DNA from: Heterocephalus glaber
Lineage: Eukaryota > Chordata > Mammalia > Rodentia > Bathyergidae
Assembly: GCF_000247695.1 (NCBI RefSeq)
Contig: NW_004624843.1
Span: 1,335,671-1,399,670 of the forward strand
Length of the DNA: 64,000 nucleotides
Direction of reading: 5' to 3'
Shown one piece after another: positions 49,101-61,100 of the stretch. A model generated the notes under the pieces. The model searched no databases and had not been told where the DNA came from. It was given only the letters and a program-made list of their open reading frames with translations. Position 1 is the first letter of the stretch; each line of letters starts with the position of its first letter. Made by a program: the position numbers and the translations under genes.

Positions 49101-52100
49101 TCTCGATGACTAGAGATTTAGCATGTCTGTCCAATTCTGATGCTCAATAACTGGAAGCTCACATATCTGCAGATGTAAGCTACCTTATCTAAAATCGGTG
49201 TTATGGTTAATACAGATGAAGAAGGCTGCTGCATAGCGCTGGAGAGATATTCATTGTACAGCTCCACAGGTACCATTTGTACAGTAGTCACGGCAGCCTC
49301 TTGGTGATTTTTAATCTCTTTTCTGCCTTAATCTTTTGCCATGGCTCACAAGTCAGAACCCAGGCAGGATCCTACTAATTGGGATCCTTTTGCAAATGTT
49401 AACAGTCACCTCTTTGATATCCAGCTTCCTTATTTCTGAAATAAGGAAGTTAAAGTGGATAAGCAGCATTGGCCCCTTTTCAACAAAAACATTCCATGAG
49501 CCAAATAATTCTCGTGATTCTGATACAGAAGCTACTGACCACATAAGGTTACTGAGCGTGTGAAATGTGGCCAGTCCAAAGTGGGTTGTAATGTAGTGTA
49601 AAACACATACTGGGGTTCACAGGCAGGAGGAGTGACATACTGGGGAGCGGAACTCGGCATGCACAATGTGAGCTGTATTATCTCGCTGATAATTTTATGC
49701 TGACTATATGTTAAAATAATGTTTGAGTATGTTAGATAAAATAAAGTGTGAAAGTTAACTTCACTTGTTTACTTTTAAAAATGTGATTATTACAGTTTTG
49801 ACTTATGTATGTGACTTGTACAAGGGGTGAGATCACAATGTACAGTGAATATTAAATTTTTTAAAAATGTACTACAGTAAATGACACATTGCTATTAATT
49901 CCCCTCAAAATCCTCCCCCTCATGTTGGGCACACTTATCCCATCATTCTTGCCACTTTCTGAAGCTGCTCTAGAAGTTCTCTCTTGTGTTTTTAGTTAGA
50001 CTGTCATAGCTGTCTCAATGTCCTGAACTGATTCAAATAGTTGACAGCAATTCTGTCAAATAAAAACATTACAGAGTGTCCTGTTCCACCTTATTCACAA
50101 GATCTGGCATCATGCAACTCCTGGCTCTTCCCCAAAGTCAAAATGACCATAAAGGTAAACATTTTGAATCAATTCAGGCAGTTATCACAGTGCAACTAAA
50201 GACACTCATAAAAGAGGACTTCCAGAACTGCTTCAGAAAGTGTCAAAAATGATGGGATGTGTGTTTGAAGCGAGGAGGATTAATGGTAATGTATATTGTA
50301 CTGTAATAAATTTTTAAAGTAGAGACATTCACCTTACTTTTAGATCACACCTTGTATTTCTGTTCCCAGCTCTGGCCCAGAGATTATTATCAAGGGTATT
50401 ATTAGGAGCTGAAGAGAAACTTGCTTCTTACTTTTACTTCCAATTCATACCCAAACCTGGAGACCCTCTGGGGAAATGTAGTGACGGTTTCCCTGAGAAA
50501 TAGGAATGACTTCATCGAAGGACATTAACCCAGACCCTTGGGAGTGAAATAAAGTCTTCACATACTGATTAAGGAACAACCTGCATTCGTACCTTTTTGG
50601 CCATCTTTTCCATCACATCCTGGAACACCCTGGCATCCGGGAGGTCCTGGCGGGCCATGGGGACCTGGTGGCCCTGGCAGACCACAGTCACCTGGCTCCC
50701 CTTTCAGAAGGTCAACACTCCCATGGGGTCCCGGAGGCCCAGGAGCTCCTAACCACAGGGAGGAGGCAAAAATATTCTTTCATTCAAAAACAAATGTATA
50801 TACTGGCTGTCTGAGAGCTTCTTAAGAAAAGCAGTGACCAGCAAGCAGGCCATCTAGGGAATTGGAAGAATAAGAAAGTACAGAAGTGACACAGAGAGTA
50901 CGTCCCATGAAACCCAGGCTGAGAAATGATGTAGGCAGTGGGTTAGTACTGTTCCACAAAATGAACCTAAGCAAAACCTTCTTCCTTCAGAGCCATTCTT
51001 TCTGAAAGTGTCATTTTATGGCTTTGTGTTCATTATCATCTCACTGCTTTAATAGGATGATGAATGGATGGATGAAGGGGTGAACAGATGGGATATTTGG
51101 AAAAATATGCCATCAGCCAATGGGAAAGGAATTTTCACTCAACAAATCTATAGTCACATTTGCAAACATGTATCTATGTGTAGGAATGAGTTAACCCTAA
51201 TTCTGTTCTCACTTAGCTTTATACTTCTTAGAATATTTTTATTGCTTCTATGTTTCTCAGTGTACAACCCCACCCTTACTGAAGCCCAAAAGATCCCAAG
51301 GTGGTGAGTCTGTGGGTCAGCCAGTATGAATGTGCTGTTTGCACTGGGCGAGTCATGGCAATAAGCCATGCTTTTCTCTTGATTCCCAATCAACTCTAAT
51401 CTACTCCAACTTTGTTAGCTTATAATAGCTTCCAAAATCTTGCCCTGCCAGAGTTCATCCCTACGAAACAACGAGAGGGAAAACAGGCTCTCAGCTGCCC
51501 ATGAGGTGACTGTTTCTGGGTGTACGAGAGGCCTCTGTATGAGTAGACAGATGCTAGAAACCAGTAAGGAGGTGGGAGTCCCTCCTACTGGGGATTTCAA
51601 GGGGCAGATAGGAAGTGCTTTTCCACATCGGATTTTGTGTCTTGGCACAGGTGATCTGAGAATTGACCTGCAAGAGGGAGGGGCCTAATTCTGGACCTGG
51701 ATGTGGTCCTGAGGACCCACTGCCACCCACACTCCCACCCAACTGGGTCTAACTCATCTCCACTAAACCGATGAGGCTACTTGGGGCCTTCTGCTCTGCC
51801 ATTCTCCAGTCTTAGAACCTTACCCAACTGGCAGCACCTAACCAAGGGAGCACTGCCATCCTTTGCCATGATGCTTTCATACCTCGTGGGCCATCAGGGC
51901 CAGGGGGTCCCTCATCTCCAGGTGGACCAGGATCAGGAACATCACCCTTAGGAGCTTTGCCTGGGGCACCTGCGGGACCTGGTGGTCCTGGTCTCCCTGT
52001 ACAAGCACATGTTCACACATTAGCCACATTACATTTGGAAGGTTTTGAATTGAGAGAGAGGAACAAAGCATGTTGCTTCTTACCTGGGGGGCCTGCAAAG

Positions 52101-55100
52101 CCTTTCTCTCCAAAAAGGCCTGGAGGAGAAATTCCGGGATTCCCAGGGTCTCCTATCTCTCCTTTTTGACCAGGTATTCCCACCGGACCTGGTGGGCCCA
52201 TTTCGTGCAAACCTTAATGGGAAAAATAGCATCAGTACTGTACCTTCTTTCATTTTTGCCCTGTTATCATGCTTGAAAAGTGGCTTCTTCCACAGAGACC
52301 AATCTCTGCCAGAAATAGTGGTCCAAATGGCTGCATACTATTCCTGGGTTACCATTGCTCTATTACAACCCATCACACCAGTCAACTATGGGTTTGATTT
52401 CTCTTATGATAATTTATCAGATTGAAAAATACAATTGCTTCGTCATAATACCAACCTTATGAACTTAACAATGGATGAAGCAAAAACAAATGAGGTAGAA
52501 TAATAAATAGCTCTGAACAAACTGCTTTGTAATTTGAGTGGACACTGGCATATAATGAGAACTACCATAGTGTGGTTTCCCATTGGGGAGGGAAAACATC
52601 ACTGGTTTCTTGGAAGGGGTAAACATTTAAATCAGACTGTTTGGAAGAGCCACTAAATAAATCCTACATGAACTAAGTTACTTTCTGATCTTCCAAACTA
52701 TATAAAGATTTCATCCTTCTCCACCATAGATTCACATCTTGCTGCATGATTCTACCTTTTCCCCACAGTCACTCAAATGTACATGTTGAGTTCTAGTTCC
52801 TTTGTCTGGTTTTGTTATGATTTCTGAGAAAATCACACAAAAATATATATTATTTTAGTAGAACAATTTAGACTACAGTTGTTGGATATTAGACCCTTTG
52901 TGGTAACAAAAAGGACAGCAAATGTTTCAGATAATTTGTCTTAGCATTAGTAGTAGAGGGATGCCAAAGGTACTAACTAGATCCACTTGGTTGTACAAGC
53001 CTTTGCTACCCTTAAAACAATTTTTTAAACCCAGACTATTTATTTGTTTCATAACATTTTGAAATTTGGGCCCATTTAAGCAATTATTCAGAGTATTTTT
53101 AGTAGACAGTCCCAAGTAATACCAACAAAAGGTACTGTAAACCAACAGTTCCTTCTTAGGGTTTTCCTGAACACCCCTCATAGAAGTCATCAGCAGCATT
53201 AGAAATAGTTCTAATACTGTGTCTCCAGCCTAAGCTAGCTTTATTTCCAGTTTCATCCCCACATCTCATGAAGTGAAGGATCCCAGTGGAAGAACCTATT
53301 TAATATTATGGTCCACTGAACAAAGCTTGGTCTCTTGGGAACGGTTTTCATCTTACCTGAGGCACCTTTGGTTCCTTTCTCTCCCTTCAAACCATGCAAG
53401 CCATGCAGGCCAGGTAACCCAGCAGGACCTGAAATACACCACAGGTCTGTGTCCCAGAGGCAAGACTAGCCACTGATACCCACTCGGGCCAGTCATGGGC
53501 ACCCCCCAGTGGAGGTACACCACAGGGAGAGGCTGGGCCACTGGCATATCTCACCATCTGGGGCTCTTTCTCAAGGTGAGAATCCGGCAAATGATTATTT
53601 AATACACTCATTTGGCAGAGATTTTCTACCAAGAAGCTTAATAGTTTAAAGAACCCCTGCTGGATTATAACCATGTCACGAGCAGATACAGTCTAGAACT
53701 ACTGAATCTTGGTGTAGGAAGTGACCTTTAATTTGAAGACAATAGATCATTCTCACTAAAGGAAGAGATTAGATGAGAGGAAATTCCTGCCTTCTACCTT
53801 CTGGCCTTGGGATCTTCCTTCTCCACTTGGGTCTGCAGGTCCTTGTTCCTTCTGGATTTACTCATGATAATGTAGTATGAAACGATCACAGCTGACTCTG
53901 TGGCATGCTGCCTGCTGTGTGCTGCCACATGGATTTTAAGCACTGGGCTGCTCTGGAACAACAGACCTGTAGGTCAAGTTGAGCTGTTGCTATTTCCCTG
54001 CAATAGTTTTTTCAGAACCATTCTGATGCCTTTTTAAGGCAACTGAATGTATTTTGGGATAATTACTGAAGGCTCCAGGCTCTGTAATTAGCCATTATCC
54101 TACTGAAGCCCGTGCCTTCTCTGAGAGCCTTGTGTCAGGCATCTCTACCAGTCTGGCTTTCCTAAAGTTGTCACTGAGCCCTTCTGGTGGGAAATTTTCC
54201 TAAAGGTTTTCCAGCAGTAGACTTGAGTTGAGTTTAAGTTTCCCAAGTGAGCATGCTTTCAAATGAGAGGTGCTTAATTGTGTAGCACAGAGTTGGAGGG
54301 AGGGAGGGAGAGAGGGAAGGGAGTAAGGGAAAGATGATGGGCAAGGGAAGGGGTGACAAATATTTCAGAGCATCTCCTGAGGGCCAAGCCCAACTGAATG
54401 CATGACCACATGTCTTGTCCCATCAAATGACCCAGAGAAAGGAACACGGTCTCACCACTGGGCCGTGACTGATAAACTTCCTATTTCTTTGGTAGATCTC
54501 CCATCCGAGAACTATTCCTTCTCACCCAAGACTCGGAGCTCCTCCCCACACATACAGCCTTTTACTAGTTTAGGGTTAAATCTCTCAAATTTAGGACAGT
54601 GATGTCCTCAGCTCATGTGACTGGCCATGAGGAAGCACCCCTCACCTGAGCCTGTGATACCTACCTCGGTCCCCTTGTCAACCCTGCCTGTGACACATCT
54701 TCGTTCAGATGTCTCCCCAATGCAAGGGTAAATCACAGTGCAAGAGCAGGTCCTTTTTCAGCCTTTCTAAGCCCACACTTGGCATCTTCCCTGAGACATG
54801 TAGTAGGTGTTCAATAAATGCTTGTTGAATGAGCAAGTGAATGAGAAAATGTGAGATTAGGAGGGTGAGGGATTGAACAGGTGGAGAAAAATCTGTATTT
54901 AAAAAGTGGACTACAATTTCTACTTATATGCCATGCCTTTGATAGATTTATAGACATATGATTTAGAGCATTTAGAAGAATCCATTTGGATATAAATAAC
55001 TTCAGTGCTAATTATTATCTGTTCATGAAAGTAAGTACTGGGGAACTGCACAGTTGGTTCTATTTTATTAATCATCAGCACTTGAAACACTTGCCATTCT

Positions 55101-58100
55101 CTTTTTGAGATCCCAACCTTAGACTGATGCAAATGAACCATATTCCCTTGCACTGGAAAAAAACGGGACTGCATCCTTATTTTCCCTAAATCTTTAATTT
55201 CCTAACCACTTGTAACAGTTCTGGCTCAGTTTGTTTTCCAATCCTCTTTTCTATTTTACAAACCAATATTTCAAGTTTGTACCAAAAGAACACAAAGACC
55301 CTCTTCATCTGCCAAATCTGGATATTTACTGGCATCTATTTGAAATGATAATAAATTTTTGAGGCCACTTTGCTATTTCCATTTGCTTTGATCTCCAGCT
55401 TCAGCCACCAAGATTGATGGCTTGAGCGCCTTGGCTGAGGGTAGAGCGTCCCAGCCTCTGCCAACTCTCCACTGTCTCATCAACACCATCAGATCTCCGG
55501 CTGTCACAGGCCAGCCCCTTGCCATTGTTGAACTGGCCGACCCTTCTCTGACCCAATGTTATCTTTCTAAGTTGAATGCAGCTATATCTGGGAAGGCTTT
55601 TAAGGGTAATTTTTCCTTTTGACTGAAAGCTTTTCATCAGTCCCATCTCTAAATCAGAAAGTTGTTCATGCATGAAATACATACACTGCAGATGAGAGGC
55701 AATTAGGTTAACAAAGCAGATTCCTGGGTAATGAGGAATTTTTATTCACCTCTCTGATGTCCTTCTGTTTAACCACCATCACATCACAGTCAACACACAA
55801 CAGCCCACTGTTCTTCCTCTAGCTGTGGGTCTCATCTCCGTTCCAGCATAACTGCCTCCACCTGTACTAGCCAGCCCATTCTGTGTGACTAAATTCACAC
55901 TCAGCTCTTGGTTGTGTTCTAGAGCCTGAAAATTCTATACCCCACAAGCCTTATTCAGGTTTACACTTACAACAGGGTGTTCAGTGTGTCCCTGTTTGCT
56001 TGGGACTTTCCAAGTTTGAGCAATGGTTGTTCCCAGGCTCAGTTATTTCTTCTGGTCCGAGTAAGATGGGACAGATGGCCACCTAACTTTAAAGCTGATG
56101 GGAAAGAGAAAACTCTATGACTATAGGAAAAGCTTGAATACTCTTATCAAAAAAAAAGTTTTGAAGTAAGATTCGGGTTTTGTTTTTTGTAATCCAGCCA
56201 ATACACCAGTGCCTATTACGGGCATAAAATATGGTTTCCTAATGCAAAGAGCTTCAATCCCCAAAGGTATCTCATGACAGGCACTGATGAGACAATGGAA
56301 AGCAAGAGAGAAATAATCCTGATGGGAAAGAGCAAAGAATGCCACCAGGTAGGGAGAGGGCTGTGGGGGTGGGGCAGGAGGGGCTCGATCTTGTTGTGAG
56401 AAGAGGGAAGAACATCACTAAGATTTTCAGAGCTCTAAGATGCGTGGCTTGGCTTATCTTTCCCGATACAAGACATTTCAAAACGCATTTCTAAAGGGAA
56501 ATGTTTTACTTGCCAGTAGGAAAAACATTCAGACCACATTCTTTATGGTGTTGTCATGCTATAGATACTTTTCTTTAGGGTTCTATATTTCCAACCTTAT
56601 ATTCAGGCCCAACTAGGAACTGGCTGTTTTCCTTTCAGAGGGCATATGTATATAGAAGTTTAAATCTAGGCATCGAGCCACTTTTAGCATATGTGAAAGT
56701 TAACGTTTAAATCTGATTGAACACAAGCAGGACATGAAATCCATGCAGCCTTTTAGACTTTAGAGCCAGCAGCTGGTTTATTCAAACAAGATCACCAGTC
56801 TCCTTGACTTATTTAGAACATACTTCAAATGTTTAGTTTCTCAGTTCAAAGTGTTTCAGCTGGAGTGTGGCTCGTTTTTATATCAGCATGATACACTGCA
56901 GCAATGTATTTATATTGTAGATGCTTTAATTCTGAGGAATGTGTTTCACTGTTTCGTTTTGTTAAGCCCAATCTGTCACTGCTCTGTTTGCAGTGAGGCG
57001 GTGTCACTACTGGAGACAGGGCTGCACAGGGCACGAAGGTGCGAACTGTGTTCTCTTCCTCATCTTCTCTTCTTAACAAGCTCATGTTTCACTGCACAGA
57101 ACTGTGATGTGGTTAGAGATTACATGATGAGTAATTCTGTTATGGATCTAATTCTTTACCTATTAGGTTTATTAAAATAATGGCACCATGGAGTTATGTG
57201 ACAAATGTAAAGTAATTTAAGGGAAAGAAGAATTAACAATAGTAGCATAGGCTTTGTCATTTTGGTCAAACTGGGGTGTATATTTTTTCTAATGGCACCA
57301 AGACACTTGAAAATCCTTGGCTGTTTTACTAAGCTGGGAGGGGAGAAAGAGGTAGAAATGGAGTAGGAGTGGTTAATAATGGTTAATAATGGAAAATGTT
57401 TTCTTCTGGTTGTTTCCTAACTTTTTCCAGACACACACACACACGCACACACGCACACACAAATGAGGGCTGTAGGGATTGCCAGAGACAAGAAATGGCT
57501 GCAATAACTAGGGAAACTAAAAAAACAACAGAACAACTTTTTTTTGAAACCCTAAATTCATCATAAATCTCTGAACTTCCCATTATTAAAAATATCAGAT
57601 AGAGCACAGTTCCAAGCTATCTTGTCTTGTATATTGATTCTTCAAAATAAATGGCTTCCCTCTCCACAGCACTGGACCACAGAGTGTACACCACACCACA
57701 ACATGCTGAAAAATTGGAATTATTTAAAAGCCATCTCATGGCTAAAGGAGGGTAATGGGTGGAAACATGGAATTTGGGGTTTTGAAACAATAAAATGATT
57801 AATCTCAGAAATGGTTTCCAACTCTTCTGAGTTTCATTTTATCAACATTTAGTATCTGCATAAATATATGAGCAAAGGCAGATGGGAGAGAAGGGAGAAA
57901 AGACACAAAGAGGGAGGGAGAAAAGCCAAAAAGAGGGAGGAAGAAAAGCCAAAAAGATGGTTACAGGGAAGGAAGTTTGCACTTTCAACTGTGGGCGACG
58001 GTGTAGACTTTGAACCTTATAGCTACTAACTCAGCTGTATATTCTTCTGTCTGTCCGTTCGTTTACTCATACTGCCAACTAAATATTTATTGGGTGTCTA

Positions 58101-61100
58101 CTGGGTACTAGGGTGCTCCTTTTGCTTTCAAAAATCATATTCTATTTGGTAAGAAAGTCCTCTAGGCAAACAAAACTGATACCACATAGGTGCACAAATG
58201 ACCCACTGAGAAAGTGCTTTTTCTAAAATGGGAGAATATAGGCTAGAGTTCAATATCATGGATGGGGGGAGAGCACGGTAATGTAATAACAAGTACATGA
58301 TTATACTACACTATATCACATCATATTGTATTACGTTATTTTCTATCCAGAGGTATCACCAAAGGCCAAAACTTCAACCAGGAAAAATGCTCATCTAACA
58401 ATGATAATGAATATCAATTACTCGTCCTCTCTAACACCTTATTCTTTTGTCTTTCTGTCACTTATCCTAATTGTTGAATGGATGTTTATTACACATGTTT
58501 TTTATTGTCTGTCTCTTCTACAAGCCAGTGAGCTCCATGCAGGTAGAGATCATGTCCATTTGCTTTCAATTCTGCACCCAGAATCTAGGATGTAACAGGA
58601 GCTTATCCATTTGTGAAGAAAATAAATGGATAGACCGGAACATCATGAAAACCACTGTCATAATGTCTCCGGAATGACATGGAAATACCACCTTCCAGAC
58701 CTTCCCTGGGAGGGGGCTGGTCACAACAGCTCCTGCCACAGGCCCTGGGCTGAGGAGGAACAGGAAGATGTTCATTGATCCTTGAGACACAGGCATGGCC
58801 AACAGCTGAATCACTCATGGGTTCCGGAAATGGCCTGCCAATTGGGCTATTCCAGGGGCTGGATGTGAACGCCCACACAGCCTTGAACTTACCTTTTATT
58901 CCTGGAGGACCTGGCATCCCTGGATCCCCTGGGAGGCCTCGAGGCCCAGCATCCCCCATTTCTCCTGGAGAGCCCTTCGGCCCAGGCCTTCCCCGATCAC
59001 CTGTGGGCAGCAGGGAACTTCTGCAGATACCCCGTAAGGCATGAGTCACAGTTGCTGAAAAAGCCATCTATGTTCTTAATACATGGGTAAAGGGGAATAT
59101 CATTTTACTATATCCTCTTCTTCAATTTCTTAACTCTAAGGAGAAAAGTACACTTAACTTCAAAAGGAAAAATACGGTCCCAAATAACTAAAATTGCCAA
59201 CTGTCTATTTTGCAGCACTGGGATTTGAACCTAGGGCCTTGCTCATGCTAGGCAAGCACTCTACCACTGAGGTACATCTCCAGCTAACAGACGGCACTTT
59301 TCAGGCAGGATCTTGGCTCCTCGTAATTAGTAATTAGTGGCACCCCGTGAGCCAGGACTAGCTTTACAGGTGAAGAAGAGGGAAGTTGATGTGACCTGTC
59401 CAAAGGCACAGGTCTGGAAACGGAAGAGCCCTGTCTGGCCACAGGTCCAGGAGAAGACTGGCGCTTTGTGACACAGCAAGAGATTCGTGAGTGCTCTGGA
59501 AGTTTCCAAGGTTGGTTTCAAGATACCTGGACACCCTGGTGGCCCTGAGGAGCCAGGCGGTCCTGGCGTTCCTGGTGGTCCTCTCAGCCCTGGGACTCCA
59601 GGCGAGCCTTGCTCTCCAGGGGCTCCCACATGTCCTACAGAAGCCAAAGCCAAAGTCTGAGTATTGCCATCTGGGACAGTAAACCTGTGAAACAGCCAAC
59701 TTCAGCCCTTGTTATTCTTTAAATCTTTTCCACTGAAAAGGAAGATAACAGGGAAAAATTGGAAATGATATGTCCACAATCCTGCCACTGTGACACAATT
59801 TTCCTGTGTACACACATGTGCAAAATATACCCATAATTTTATATTCTGAAAATTTAAATTAGTGTTATGTCAAATAATTTTCTAAATTTGTCTTAGTTTT
59901 CCTAATTGTCATTTTCAAATGACTGGCTGATAGCTTACTGATTTTAATTTTAATTAAATTACTTTTCAAGTTATTTCTCTTTGGTATTATGGAATTTTTT
60001 GGTTTTGATTTTGGTTTTTTGAGACAAGGTGTGCTATGTAATTAAGGCTGGCCTTGAACTCACTATGTAGCCCAGGCTGGTCTCTAATGCATGGTGATCC
60101 TCCTGCCTCAGCCTCCTGAGTGCTGGGACTACAGGCATGTACCACCACGCCTGGCTGATCTTTATTCTTAATCTATATTTTTCACCTACTAAAGTATTTC
60201 CTTAGAAAAAAATCCTAGGAGTAGAATTTTTAAGTAAATAACATGATATTTGGATTCTTTTAAAATACATTTTTTAATGCTGAAATATTTTAAAGTAAGT
60301 TGCAGCTATTATGGAATTCCATTTTTAAATACTTTAGGAGGTGAGCCTGAAAAATACAAACATTTTCCTATGTAGCCAAAATAACACTGCAACTAAGAAA
60401 AATCAACAATCCCTCCTGTTTTGTTATGCTCGTTCTATACGTAAATGTCTCCCATTGTCCCCGTCAGGCTCTCCATAGCTGGTCTGTCCACACCAAGTGC
60501 ATGCCAGAATTGCACATCACATCCTGTGGCTATGTGTCTGAGATCTTAATAAACCTAAAATAGCTCCTTTCTAGTGACAGAGGCGTTCTGAAGAGAATAA
60601 TAGTGCAGCTCTTCTCTAGTTTTCTAGAGGAGAACATTCACCATCTTTGTTTGTTTTTGTGGTACTGGGGACTAAACCCTGGCCCTTTGGACTGTGCTAC
60701 ATCTTCAGCCCTTTTTAATTTTTTAATTTTGAGCCAGGGTCCTGCTAAGTTGTTCAGTTGACCAGGATGGATCGGAACTCAAGATCCTCGGCTTCAGCCC
60801 TCCCAGAACACCAGGGTTACAAGTCTGTGCCACCAAGCCCTAATCAACTTTTGGTTCTCGGCCTGGGCTGCCCCTGGATAGGAGGAAGTACCCACTCGAT
60901 CCTACCCTCACATCATCCTCGAACACCTCCATGCCCATAACTCTGAGTATGTGTTCTTACTGTGAACGTTTCATTTACTGACTTGTTTTCTTGCTAATTT
61001 AGTAAGGGTAAAATATTTATAGGATAGAGCAACAGCCTTTGCTGAAAATCAATAGCTGAATCTGCAAATAAAATACATGACTCTGTATTTACAACCCCAT

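Larger units (their letters stand above)
48214..50592 (-). other. COL4A4: COL4A4 intron with nested transposons
   Basis: Contains an L2-like stretch (48600-48800), a 25-base palindrome (49425-49449), an old hAT-type repeat from about 49540, and a mariner derivative inserted into it (49819-50356). No exon is seen. Confidence 0.85.
53429..58892 (-). other. COL4A4: COL4A4 intron, 5.5 kb
   Basis: A long intron with an L2-like 3' end (54690-54845), GGGA-rich tract (54293-54335), CA repeat (57429-57462) and a GA-rich tandem (57895-57958). Most of the rest is AT-rich and unidentified. I looked for a Gly-X-Y exon on the minus strand and found none. Confidence 0.8.

Noticed and set aside
51877..52113. 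78-codon minus-strand frame with many Gln/Pro residues over the 51.9-kb exon
   Set aside because: It is the wrong frame of a collagen exon and ignores the 87-bp intron.
53429..58892. Search for a missed COL4A4 exon in the 5.5-kb intron
   Set aside because: The flanking exons join in phase and no minus-strand Gly-X-Y segment with AG/GT borders was seen; G-rich stretches there are purine repeats.
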